Below, piece by piece: positions 1 to 5,286 of a stretch of 6,145 nucleotides of DNA. The first letter of the stretch is position 1, and each line of letters opens with the position of its first letter. The translations under genes and the position numbers were made by a program. Below the pieces are notes generated by a model. It did no database searches. It was not told the DNA's origin and saw only the letters and a program-made list of their open reading frames with translations. Where the stretch lies: contig JAEZKS010000033.1 of NCBI GenBank assembly GCA_023436075.1, positions 1 through 6,145 of the forward strand. Direction: 5' to 3'. The stretch comes from Methanobacteriota archaeon. GTDB taxonomy: Archaea > Halobacteriota > Methanocellia > Methanocellales > Methanocellaceae.

Positions 1-380
1 TTCTTCTCGTCGCCCACGAGGTCGAGTTCGGCCGCGTCGTCGAGCCTGAAAACGCTGATCGCGTGGATGTGTGTGAAGTGGATGTACATGCGCTCAGGGG
101 GGCTGGTGCGTTTTGCCTCGATGGCAAGGCCGTCGTCGAGCGCGTAGCTGATCTTCGTGCCCGGGGGCTGCCAGTTCAGCGGCTCGCGTTTGGAGTCTCC
201 GTGCACCATGACTGTGCCGTCCGGCTTGACGATCACCAGGCGGTCGCCGTAGTCCAGAAACGATTTTGCCCGGCCCGAGTACTCGATGCGACACCGGCCG
301 ACGATAGTAGCCATAGCCTTCCGGTTTTCTCCCAGCAGTTCGAGGGCTTGCGCAGGCAACGGCGAGACGGCGTATTTCAT
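1..380 (-). CDS. nucS: Endonuclease NucS (EndoMS), N-terminal part, truncated by window edge
   Basis: This is a partial gene: 126 codons from ATG at 380 down to the window edge, about half of the usual ~250 residues. The family cuts branched or mismatched DNA and acts in archaeal and actinobacterial mismatch repair with the sliding clamp. Visible family features are GRCRIEY (residues 28-34), the strand GDRLVIVKPDGTVMVH (45-60) and PLNWQPPG (67-74), which together mark the N-terminal DNA-binding domain. The RecB-like nuclease domain with the catalytic residues lies outside the window, so activity cannot be judged. The start is chosen because residues 1-28 match the usual short leader before the GRC motif, and because a TATA box lies about 27 bp upstream, which suits a leaderless mRNA. 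No Shine-Dalgarno sequence is present. The gene lacks the upstream element shared by the other units and is probably functionally unrelated to them. Confidence 0.88.
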   Translation of the reverse strand, partial: MKYAVSPLPAQALELLGENRKAMATIVGRCRIEYSGRAKSFLDYGDRLVIVKPDGTVMVHGDSKREPLNWQPPGTKISYALDDGLAIEAKRTSPPERMYIHFTHIHAISVFRLDDAAELDLVGDEK

Positions 381-403
381 CGGCGAATAAACGTACGTTA
401 AAG

Positions 404-411
404 TAAATAAA
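404..411 (-). promoter_or_regulatory. TATA box of nucS, leaderless promoter
   Basis: The minus strand reads TTTATTTA here, preceded by the purine-rich BRE-like CGAAAATAG. Its centre is about 27 bp upstream of the nucS ATG at 380, so initiation would fall at or next to the start codon. This is the usual geometry of archaeal leaderless promoters. It is an inference from sequence and spacing only. Confidence 0.5.
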
Positions 412-438
412 GCTATTTTCGGGCAACAGGGAACGCTA

Positions 439-471
439 AAAATATTGAGGATGGAGAGAATTAGATCTCTC
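439..471 (-). terminator. Possible terminator of the 901-515 gene
   Basis: About 44 nt after the stop at 515 the minus strand has an inverted repeat with 6-bp arms (466-471 and 454-459, GAGAGA/TCTCTC, loop of 6). Roughly 10-15 nt further on is a T-rich stretch, AATATTTTTAG. Euryarchaeal termination relies mainly on oligo-T, so the T run is the more meaningful part. The call is tentative because the hairpin is short and separated from the T run. Confidence 0.35.
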
Positions 472-514
472 GTCATCGCTCAAAGGGTAATTAATGAGTT
501 AATTTTGATCCTGT

Positions 515-901
515 TCAGAACCCGAAGCCGAATCCGGGTATTGATACGCCTCCTACGCCGACGAATGGATAGGCGAACGCTGCCTCTTCGGTCGTGGTCG
601 CGAAGTCAGTGTGCGTGAGCACCTGTGTCTGCGCTACAGTCTGCGCGATCGTCGGAAGGCCCAACGTCAGGCCAGCAACGGCATCGTTACCGAGAATGTC
701 GGTAGTACCCGAATTCGGAAACGCGAGCGCGAACGCTTCAGTGTCTGTAGCCGCCGCCGTATCCCTGTTAAACGCAGTGGTCGTGCCAGTTTGCGTAATC
801 GTCGGGAAACCGAACGAAGTCCCGACGAGGCTCGCACCAGCCGGCGCAACGAGAGCCAGGGCCAGCACGAAGATAATTCCATATGCAATTGTCTTCTTCA
901 T
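515..901 (-). CDS. Small secreted FGFPT-repeat protein (family not recognised)
   Basis: This protein of 128 residues has a clear Sec signal peptide: MKK, a hydrophobic core to about residue 20, and likely cleavage after APAGA at 23. The mature part of about 105 residues is rich in Thr, Ala, Gly and Phe, has no Cys and has no N-glycosylation sequon. Two tandem 33-residue units are visible, residues 30-62 and 80-112. Each begins (F/L)G(F/L)PTI.Q and ends in an aromatic residue plus P, and they are identical at about 15 of 33 positions. The C terminus is IPGFGFGF. The start at 901 has a strong GGAGGG site 7 nt upstream. A related protein is encoded at 4721-4275, and both genes share a promoter architecture. 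It is monocistronic, lying after the GT39-GT2 pair and before nucS. The function is unknown. The repeats suggest a beta-rich, self-associating surface protein, and Thr-rich stretches could be O-glycosylated (inference). Confidence 0.85.
   Translation of the reverse strand: MKKTIAYGIIFVLALALVAPAGASLVGTSFGFPTITQTGTTTAFNRDTAAATDTEAFALAFPNSGTTDILGNDAVAGLTLGLPTIAQTVAQTQVLTHTDFATTTEEAAFAYPFVGVGGVSIPGFGFGF
566..664 (-). repeat. 33-residue FGFPT unit, second copy in the 901-515 protein
   Basis: This codes for residues 80-112, opening LGLPTIAQT and closing AAFAYP. It aligns without gaps with the unit at 716-814, at about 15 of 33 identical residues. Conserved positions include G, P, T, I and Q in the opening, T-E near the end, and the terminal A-(F/Y)-P. 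Confidence 0.7.
716..814 (-). repeat. 33-residue FGFPT unit, first copy in the 901-515 protein
   Basis: This codes for residues 30-62, opening FGFPTITQT and closing FALAFP. It is the partner of the copy at 566-664. It also aligns in length and ends with residues 92-124 of the protein at 4721-4275, where FAFPT opens, a Y/F-x-R-D motif lies in the middle (FNRDTA versus YSRDVA), and FP closes. Confidence 0.7.
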
Positions 902-908
902 AGTATTA

Positions 909-914
909 CCCTCC
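909..914 (-). promoter_or_regulatory. Strong ribosome binding site for the 901 start
   Basis: GGAGGG on the minus strand (within TTGAGGAGGGTAATACT) ends 7 nt before ATG 901. It decides the start. The same GGAGGGTA string precedes the start at 5996. Confidence 0.8.
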
Positions 915-943
915 TCAATATATACGGATTCAACCGGTCTGCA

Positions 944-955
944 CTAATATATTAT
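944..955 (-). promoter_or_regulatory. TATA box of the 901-515 gene
   Basis: The minus strand reads AATAATATATTAGTGCAG. The box TATATTAG lies about 45 bp upstream of ATG 901, giving a predicted leader of roughly 20 nt that contains the GGAGGG site. The string TATTAGTGCAG matches TATTAGCGCAG ahead of the GT39 gene at 10 of 11 positions. The box is exactly 54 bp from the shared upstream element at 998. Confidence 0.6.
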
Positions 956-997
956 TGCTTTTATGAACGAATATCGTGCCATGGTACGGCAAAGTTA

Positions 998-1028
998 ACA
1001 TAGGTGAAAGCTTTAACGTTCGTTAACG
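998..1028 (-). promoter_or_regulatory. Shared 31-bp upstream element, copy 1
   Basis: Read on the plus strand, it opens ACATAGGT and continues to the core CTTTAACGTTCGTTAACG, which contains the perfect inverted repeat TTAACG-TT-CGTTAA (1013-1026). It matches the copy at 4118-4148 at 25 of 31 positions without gaps. Further half-site-like TTAA blocks follow to about 1045. Its distance to the TATA motif (start 944 to start 998) is 54 bp, the same as in copies 2 and 3. It is probably an operator or activator site; the regulator is unknown. Confidence 0.65.
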
Positions 1029-1171
1029 TCTTAACATCGCTTAAACACCCTGCAAGTGCGTGATTTCCATTGGCTCTGCTCTTGACGGAGGCTGAGTTTC
1101 ACATTAGTGTGAGGAATGGATTTAGTTCATGCGCACGCGCGCGAATTGCCCTAAGCATGACGAAAATGCGT
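1029..1171. other. Short intergenic stretch, no gene seen
   Basis: This lies between the end of the GT2 gene and the shared element. It contains a small perfect inverted repeat, TCACA-TTAG-TGTGA (1099-1112), and a 16-bp alternating pyrimidine-purine run (1128-1143). No convincing terminator T run follows the GT2 stop. No coding signal is apparent. Confidence 0.4.
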
Positions 1172-1912
1172 TTAACCTGAGTTTACGATATCGGAGTATC
1201 GAGTCATCAGGCGATACTTTAGCTTCAACAGCTTCTTGCCCATCAAAACAGAGTCCCTGAACACTTTCACTTTGGACTCGTTCAGGTTGTCGCCGCCATT
1301 GTGCTTCCACCTGACCGGGAACTCCGCGACCTTCATCCCAAGTCGCTGGCATAGAATGAGCAGCTCTGTGTCCCAGAACCAGTGGTTGTCCTGTACCCTG
1401 TCGATCACTTTCAGGACGTCGCTTTTGCGGAATCCTTTGAAACCGCATTGATGATCATGTATATCTGATCTGAATAACTGCCGGACCAGCCAGTTGTACG
1501 ACCGGCTGGCCACGTCCCTGCTCGCCGGACGGCTCGCCCTGGAAGCCTTCATGAGGCGAGAGCCTGTCGCCACCGATGCGCCATCCGTCAGGCTGTCGAC
1601 GAGGGTTCTGGTATGAGAGATGTCCGTGGCCAGGTCGACGTCCATGTAGACAACGAGATCGCCCCGTGCTTTCCTGATGGCAGCGTTAAGCGATGCTCCC
1701 CTGCCAAGCCGGCATGCATTGTGCATCAGCACGACGTTCTCGTTGCCGGCGGCGATGCGCATGGCGATCTCGTAGCTTTCGTCAATGGAGTGGTCTTCGA
1801 TAATAATGATCTCATATGTACCGAACTCATCGTCGAGATACGTGACAACCCTGTCGACGCAGGCCTTGAGCCGGTTGCACTCGTTGTATACCGGCAGGAT
1901 CACGCTGAGCAT
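1172..1912 (-). CDS. GT2 family glycosyltransferase, dolichyl-phosphate sugar synthase-like
   Basis: This 246-residue GT-A enzyme resembles the DPM1/Alg5 branch, which moves a sugar from a nucleotide donor to a polyprenyl (in archaea, dolichyl) phosphate at the cytoplasmic membrane face. Visible motifs are the N-terminal strand SVILPVYNE (3-11), IIIIEDHSIDES (36-46 region), RGASLNAAIRKARGD (71-85), the metal-binding DVDLATD (91-97), GSRL (117-120), HQCGFKGF (154-161), WFWDTELL (178-185) and EFPVRWKHN (197-205). There are no C-terminal membrane helices, so it is a short, peripheral form. It starts 7 nt after the GT39 stop, with GGTGA overlapping that stop as a ribosome binding site, so the two genes form an operon. 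The pairing of a GT2 with a GT39 enzyme resembles Bacillus ykcC-ykcB. The sugar cannot be read from the sequence; glucose, mannose or GlcNAc are all possible. Confidence 0.9.
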   Translation of the reverse strand: MLSVILPVYNECNRLKACVDRVVTYLDDEFGTYEIIIIEDHSIDESYEIAMRIAAGNENVVLMHNACRLGRGASLNAAIRKARGDLVVYMDVDLATDISHTRTLVDSLTDGASVATGSRLMKASRASRPASRDVASRSYNWLVRQLFRSDIHDHQCGFKGFRKSDVLKVIDRVQDNHWFWDTELLILCQRLGMKVAEFPVRWKHNGGDNLNESKVKVFRDSVLMGKKLLKLKYRLMTRYSDIVNSG

Positions 1913-1919
1913 GAGGTGC

Positions 1920-4037
1920 TCACCGCCCGCCTTTCAGGTCGTACAGCTGACCTATGCCGAATCCTCCGGCCCTGCCCATGCCGTCTGCGTTACCCTCTGC
2001 GCCGGAGCCCCATTCGCTGGCCTGGATCAGCGTGCCATGCTCTTTAACCCAGGCGTCGATCTCCGACTGGCTGCCTCCCGGGAAACCTCCGGTCGTCATT
2101 GCCGGAGAGAACCCATCGCCTGTGCTGTTATTCGATGAAATCGAGTTGTCCGGGCCGCCTGAAGTCATGAAGTACCTGACATCGCCGTCCTCTACCATCT
2201 TTTCCAGCCGATCGACCGTCAGGATCGGATCGGAGCCGAGAAACCCTCCGACGGCCATGACTGGCTTGCCCGTATCGAGGATGATGCCCGCTGCCACGTT
2301 GGCATTGGGGACGGCCACCAGGTAGGTTTCGTTATTCCAGTGATCCAGGAGAAAGTCCGTCAGGCCGTCGTTACTGGCGCCTTCCATGAAAGAGCCCATC
2401 GGCGGCATTCCAGATCCCGGCATGCTGAAGTTGATGTTTGCCCGGATAAGGGTGCGGTCCAGTTCAGGCCCGGCATAAGGTATCATTGATTCCGTGTGAT
2501 AGATCAGTGGTGTCAGCGACCAGAGCGCGGGCGCGATCAGCAAAACGGCGCACATACATACGATCAATGGCCTGACGGCGCCTCTGAAGATGCCAGTCGT
2601 GTCATATTTCGCGAAGATGAGGATGACTGCTGCCGTGATGCTGACCGGGCATATGGCCAGGATCAGCCAGGTCCTCCACTCAGGATAGCTGAATATGATA
2701 TACGCCTGGGCCAGGGCAGTGATCAACAATGATAGCGGCAGCAGCAATGATTGCCACCCGTTGCCCTTATATGCTTTCCACATCTCGATCAGGCCGATCG
2801 CACATAGCGCGGCGATCGCAGGGGCGAGCATGACCAGGTAGTACCGATGGAAAAATCCCGCTACGCTGAAGTAGACCAGCATTGGCAATATCCATGCGCC
2901 CCAGAATAATGTCTGGTGCATTTTGTGCCGGGAATCTTCTTCTTTGCTCTTCCTCAGCGTGACGATGGCCGCGAAGAATCCCAGGATCGCCAGCGGTAAC
3001 AGCCAGCTGATCTGGCCGGCCATTTGCTCGTTGAACAGCCGGAAAAGCCCCGCCGTGCCTCCTTCTCCGCCGAAGCCTCCCATGCCGCCAGGCATATTCC
3101 CGGGAGGCACTGGTGCAGCTATTCCGTCGGACATATCTGCGCCGTCATATGAAAGGTATGACGAGCCCGGCAGCCCGCTGGTACCGGGCTCGCCCGGAGG
3201 ACTGATGTTTATATGGCCGGATGGTACGCCGGCGCCCATAGGCGAGCCGCCGGGCACCACACGCTGGATGCCATTGTAGCCGAGAGCCAGGTCGATCACT
3301 GAGTTAGTCTGACTACTACCGACATACGGTCGCTGATCGACGGGGGTCATGTCGACTACCCCCGCCCACGACAGCGATACGATCAGCAGTATGATAGCCG
3401 CGACGGACAGGTGGCCGATCTTCTTACGCATGTCCAGAGCCGGCGAAAGCAAGTAGAGGAGACATATGGCCGGCAGGACCATCCAGGCCTGGAGCATCTT
3501 GATGTTGAAGCCGAGGCCTACAAGCGCCATGCTCAATGACAGCAGCTTCAGGCTGCCCCGCTCGGCAGCTACCATCACTGCCCAGGCAGCCAGGAGCACG
3601 ACCATGACCACCACCGCGTCGAAGTTATTGGTACGGCTGACTGCGACCAGGATCGGCGTCAGGGCAAAGGCGAGCGCCGCGATAACGCCCGCTGGTGCCC
3701 CGAAGCTGCGCCGGACCAGGTGATACACGAGGACCGTAGAGATCACGGTCGCCAAGGCCTGGGGCAGAATGAGGCTCCATCCCTGGAACCCGAAGACAGT
3801 CGCCGAAAAGGTCTGTACCCAGAGCCCCAGAGGAGGCTTGTCCACGCTGACGAAGCCTCCCCCGTCAAAGGATGCGAAAAAGAAGTTATGGAAGCTGGTG
3901 AGCATACTTTTGACGGCAGCCGCATAATATTGGTTGCCATAGCCCTCTTTCCACACGTCGTACATGCTCAAAAACCCGGCCAGCGACATGATTGCGACAA
4001 GGATGGTCCGGTTCCAGGTAATAGCCTTTCTAATCAT
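1920..4037 (-). CDS. GT39/PMT-like membrane glycosyltransferase (YkcB/YycA type)
   Basis: This GT-C enzyme of 705 residues, with about 12 membrane helices, should use a lipid-linked sugar on the outer membrane face. Family marks are EGYGNQYYAAAV (31-42), HNFFFASFDGGGF (50-62), VDKPPLGLW (65-73), SRTNNFD (134-140, probable conserved acidic loop) and GFNIKMLQAW (176-185). A long Gly/Pro-rich external loop (about 254-335, including GGMGGFGGEGG) precedes GQISWLLPLA. The C-terminal domain (about 565-705, with YLVAVPNANVAAG and VMAVGGFLGSD) is the soluble domain typical of YkcB-like proteins. An in-frame ATG at 4082 would add 15 residues. ATG 4037 is preferred because the TATA box conserved with two other promoters (4064-4075) lies downstream of 4082, and 27-33 bp upstream of 4037. 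It is operonic with the GT2 gene. Several N-x-S/T sequons lie in outer loops. The acceptor is unknown; Ser/Thr-rich exported neighbours are candidates, and a glycolipid or cell-surface polymer is the alternative. Confidence 0.88.
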   Translation of the reverse strand: MIRKAITWNRTILVAIMSLAGFLSMYDVWKEGYGNQYYAAAVKSMLTSFHNFFFASFDGGGFVSVDKPPLGLWVQTFSATVFGFQGWSLILPQALATVISTVLVYHLVRRSFGAPAGVIAALAFALTPILVAVSRTNNFDAVVVMVVLLAAWAVMVAAERGSLKLLSLSMALVGLGFNIKMLQAWMVLPAICLLYLLSPALDMRKKIGHLSVAAIILLIVSLSWAGVVDMTPVDQRPYVGSSQTNSVIDLALGYNGIQRVVPGGSPMGAGVPSGHINISPPGEPGTSGLPGSSYLSYDGADMSDGIAAPVPPGNMPGGMGGFGGEGGTAGLFRLFNEQMAGQISWLLPLAILGFFAAIVTLRKSKEEDSRHKMHQTLFWGAWILPMLVYFSVAGFFHRYYLVMLAPAIAALCAIGLIEMWKAYKGNGWQSLLLPLSLLITALAQAYIIFSYPEWRTWLILAICPVSITAAVILIFAKYDTTGIFRGAVRPLIVCMCAVLLIAPALWSLTPLIYHTESMIPYAGPELDRTLIRANINFSMPGSGMPPMGSFMEGASNDGLTDFLLDHWNNETYLVAVPNANVAAGIILDTGKPVMAVGGFLGSDPILTVDRLEKMVEDGDVRYFMTSGGPDNSISSNNSTGDGFSPAMTTGGFPGGSQSEIDAWVKEHGTLIQASEWGSGAEGNADGMGRAGGFGIGQLYDLKGGR

Positions 4038-4063
4038 CTGTATCTCTGGACGAAAGGCCTGCG

Positions 4064-4075
4064 CTAATAAATTGG
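4064..4075 (-). promoter_or_regulatory. TATA box of the GT39-GT2 operon
   Basis: The minus strand reads CCAATTTATTAGCGCAG. The box lies about 30 bp upstream of ATG 4037, predicting a near-leaderless mRNA, and no Shine-Dalgarno sequence is needed. The string TATTAGCGCAG recurs as TATTAGTGCAG at 944-949 and as TATTAGCGTCG at 4748-4753. Its start is exactly 54 bp from the shared element at 4118. Confidence 0.6.
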
Positions 4076-4117
4076 CGCTCATATGAACGGACGATCTGTC
4101 GTAATCCGTTGCTTGTC

Positions 4118-4148
4118 ACATGCGTCAAAGCTTTAACGATCATTAAAG
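4118..4148 (-). promoter_or_regulatory. Shared 31-bp upstream element, copy 2 (best conserved)
   Basis: On the plus strand it opens ACATGCGTCAAAG and continues to the inverted repeat CTTTAA-CGATCA-TTAAAG (4131-4148). It matches copy 3 (4802-4832) at 27 of 31 positions, copy 1 at 25 and copy 4 at 24, all without gaps. It controls, by position, the GT39-GT2 operon. It is probably a binding site for a dimeric DNA-binding protein (inference). Confidence 0.7.
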
Positions 4149-4178
4149 AGCGCATAGTGATGATCTCACGGTTGGTTG

Positions 4179-4277
4179 TCACAGCCAGCTTCCGAAGAAG
4201 CCAGGGAAATCGAATCCTGTTGTTATCGGCATTGTGTCACTCTCGGTCGAAAGCACGAATTGTACGCTCTCCATCTA
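4179..4277 (-). other. In-frame extension beyond TAG of the 4721-4275 gene
   Basis: The TAG at 4277-4275 is followed in the same frame by 31 sense codons and then TGA at 4181-4179. The extension begins MESVQFVLSTESDTMP and ends GFDFPGFFGSWL. This continues the FxFPT repeat architecture: the unit opening SDFPTIKSD before the TAG would close after it. The aromatic-glycine end also resembles IPGFGFGF at the C terminus of the related protein at 901-515. Possible readings are a nonsense mutation, stop read-through, TAG decoded as pyrrolysine, re-initiation at the ATG directly after TAG, or a sequencing error. The sequence alone does not decide between them. Confidence 0.5.
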
Positions 4278-4721
4278 CTTCACTTCGGCATTGTCGCTTT
4301 TTATTGTCGGAAAGTCTGACCAGGGCGAACCCATGTCCAGGTTTATGTCCGGAAACGAGACCGAGTCGTCGCCCAGGACTGACTCGAAAGCTACGTCGCG
4401 GGAATATGCGATGGTCGAAGCATCGTGACTGGCCGTGGGAAATGCGAAGCTCGCGCCCATCTGTATCCCGTCAAGGCCGGACCCGAAATAGCCCGTGAAC
4501 TGGTTGGCAGGCGAAACAGATGAAGAGATGGCCGAAAGTCCGTCTGCGCCCGACGTTATGTCAGAAAGGCCGGTCAATCCAGTGCCCGTCGTCGGAAAAC
4601 CGAACATGTTCAGGCTGGCAAAACTGTCTGCGGCAGCCGGATGTACAACGGTCGTCAGCAGAAGCATCGTGCAGGCTGCAATGATCGCTCGTTTTATTAC
4701 GCCATACCCTCTCAACATCAT
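4275..4721 (-). CDS. Small secreted FxFPT-repeat protein, paralogue of the 901-515 product
   Basis: This protein has 148 residues up to TAG, or 180 positions if the TAG is passed. The signal peptide comprises K10-R11, a hydrophobic core at 12-26 and likely cleavage near HPAAA (27-31). The mature part is rich in Ser, Gly, Asp and Phe, and has no Cys. Repeat openings are MFGFPTTG (39-46), SFAFPTAS (91-98) and SDFPTIKS (135-142). Residues 92-124 form a 33-residue unit aligning with both units of the protein at 901-515. Two adjacent ATGs exist (4721 and 4718), with AAAGGAG 9 nt before the first. Residues 9-11 (IKR) line up with the MKK start of the paralogue, so the first eight residues may be a recent N-terminal extension. 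The promoter carries the shared element and a TATTAG box. The function is unknown. It is probably a cell-surface structural protein and possibly glycosylated (inference). Confidence 0.75.
   Translation of the reverse strand: MMLRGYGVIKRAIIAACTMLLLTTVVHPAAADSFASLNMFGFPTTGTGLTGLSDITSGADGLSAISSSVSPANQFTGYFGSGLDGIQMGASFAFPTASHDASTIAYSRDVAFESVLGDDSVSFPDINLDMGSPWSDFPTIKSDNAEVK
4350..4448 (-). repeat. 33-residue FxFPT unit in the 4721-4275 protein
   Basis: This codes for residues 92-124, opening FAFPTASHD and closing DSVSFP. It is the same length as the two units in the protein at 901-515 and shares FPT, the middle Y/F-x-R-D motif and the closing FP. A further, degenerate unit opens at residue 135 (about 4319) and would run through the TAG at 4275. 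Confidence 0.6.
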
Positions 4722-4730
4722 GATCTGATA

Positions 4731-4737
4731 CTCCTTT
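4731..4737 (-). promoter_or_regulatory. Ribosome binding site-like AAAGGAG ahead of the 4721 start
   Basis: The minus strand reads AAAGGAG, ending 9 nt before ATG 4721 and 12 nt before ATG 4718. This favours the first ATG. However, if the TATTAG motif at 4748-4753 is the true TATA box, transcription would begin close to 4724 and this site would lie outside the mRNA. Confidence 0.4.
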
Positions 4738-4747
4738 CCGATCGACG

Positions 4748-4753
4748 CTAATA
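4748..4753 (-). promoter_or_regulatory. TATTAG TATA-like box of the 4721-4275 gene
   Basis: TATTAG (in CTATTAGCGTCG) lies 27 bp upstream of ATG 4721 and exactly 54 bp from the shared element at 4802, the same spacing as in the GT39 and 901 promoters. An alternative TATA candidate is TTTAATG near 4763-4769, which would allow a leader containing the AAAGGAG site. Confidence 0.5.
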
Positions 4754-4801
4754 GACTGGCACATTAAACGACGAACATTTGAAGGTGTCATGCCGATCTT
4801 G

Positions 4802-4832
4802 ACATGCGTAAAATCTTTAACGATTTTTAAAG
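4802..4832 (-). promoter_or_regulatory. Shared 31-bp upstream element, copy 3
   Basis: On the plus strand it opens ACATGCGTAAAAT and continues to the inverted repeat CTTTAA-CGATTT-TTAAAG (4815-4832). It is identical to copy 2 at 27 of 31 positions. It sits in the short gap between the gtcA-like stop (4843) and the 4721 gene, giving that gene its own promoter. Confidence 0.7.
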
Positions 4833-4836
4833 AGGG

Positions 4837-4842
4837 AAAAAA
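4837..4842 (-). terminator. Oligo-T terminator directly after the GtcA-like gene
   Basis: Six T residues on the minus strand follow immediately after the TAA stop at 4845-4843, and a second T-rich patch (CTCTTTAAAAATC) follows within the shared element. Oligo-T alone can stop archaeal RNA polymerase. This would separate the 5996-4843 unit from the next gene. Confidence 0.5.
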
Positions 4843-5286
4843 TTATCGGAATACCTGGAACGTGACGCGCTTGTTGAGGGTGAAGTTCCATGCAAACACG
4901 GCCATTGTTGCGATCACTCTCGAGACCATCAGCGAAACATCTGTCGTGCCGCCAGGGGAAATGCGCACGAGGACGTACATGATCATCTCGTTCAGGCCAA
5001 GCCCGGCGATGGCGACCGCGACAAAAATGGCAAGCTGGACGTGGACTCGCCGGTACGTGTTTCGGAATGTGTACTGCCTGTTCAGGAAAAAGTTGAGGAC
5101 CGTGCTGGCGAAGTATGACCCGGCCAGCGCCTGGAGGTAAAATACGCTCAGGAAGCCGACGAGCAGGTAGAAGATCGTCCAGTCAGTCAGCGTCGCGATG
5201 ATGCCGACGGCCAGATATCTGGTGAGTTGCCGGTGGCCGCCGGGGACTCTGGAACGAGCGACGTCAGCCTTAGTTATTGGTCCCAT
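4843..5286 (-). CDS. GtcA-family membrane protein, probable polyprenyl-phosphate-sugar flippase
   Basis: This protein of 147 residues matches the usual GtcA length (about 130-150) with four membrane helices. Helix 1 contains RYLAVGIIATLTDWTIFYLL (23-42), and helix 2 leads into NFFLNRQYTFR (65-75). Helix 3 is about 84-107 (LGLNEMIMYVL), and helix 4 ends in WNFTLNKRVTF (133-143). The two N-F-x-L-N-(R/K)-x-x-T-F motifs show the family's internal duplication. GtcA proteins are thought to flip lipid-phosphate sugars across the membrane for a GT-C enzyme, and work with GT2 and GT-C partners. Both partner types are encoded at 1912-1172 and 4037-1920. The start at 5286 is preferred over the frame's upstream ATG at 5403 because it gives the normal family length; the extra residues would be translated from inside the neighbouring gene. 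The ATG overlaps the end of the upstream gene by 13 nt, implying translational coupling. Confidence 0.87.
   Translation of the reverse strand: MGPITKADVARSRVPGGHRQLTRYLAVGIIATLTDWTIFYLLVGFLSVFYLQALAGSYFASTVLNFFLNRQYTFRNTYRRVHVQLAIFVAVAIAGLGLNEMIMYVLVRISPGGTTDVSLMVSRVIATMAVFAWNFTLNKRVTFQVFR

Noticed and set aside
63..401. Plus-strand open frame opposite nucS
   Set aside because: It lies antisense to a well-recognised NucS reading frame, and its translation has no recognisable motif or plausible start context.
390..412. A CGTTAAAGTAAATAAAG string ahead of nucS resembling the shared element
   Set aside because: Only about half the element matches, it overlaps the TATA box instead of lying some 54 bp above it, and ACATGCGT is absent. 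It is better read as a TATA region.
594..1003. Two plus-strand open frames opposite the 901-515 gene
   Set aside because: They are antisense to a gene with a clear signal peptide, ribosome binding site and promoter; one runs through that promoter. The translated composition is what a reverse complement would give.
1613..2325. Several plus-strand frames of 117-144 residues opposite the glycosyltransferases
   Set aside because: They are shadow frames of strongly conserved GT2 and GT39 coding sequence, with no independent motifs.
4157..4169. Short inverted repeat GTGA-TGATC-TCAC as a terminator of the 4721 gene
   Set aside because: It has only a 4-bp stem and no following T run, and is likely to be chance.
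4109..4498. Plus-strand frame of 129 residues across the GT39 promoter and the secreted gene
   Set aside because: It crosses the shared regulatory element and is antisense to the repeat-coding region. The product is Arg/Ser-rich without any domain.
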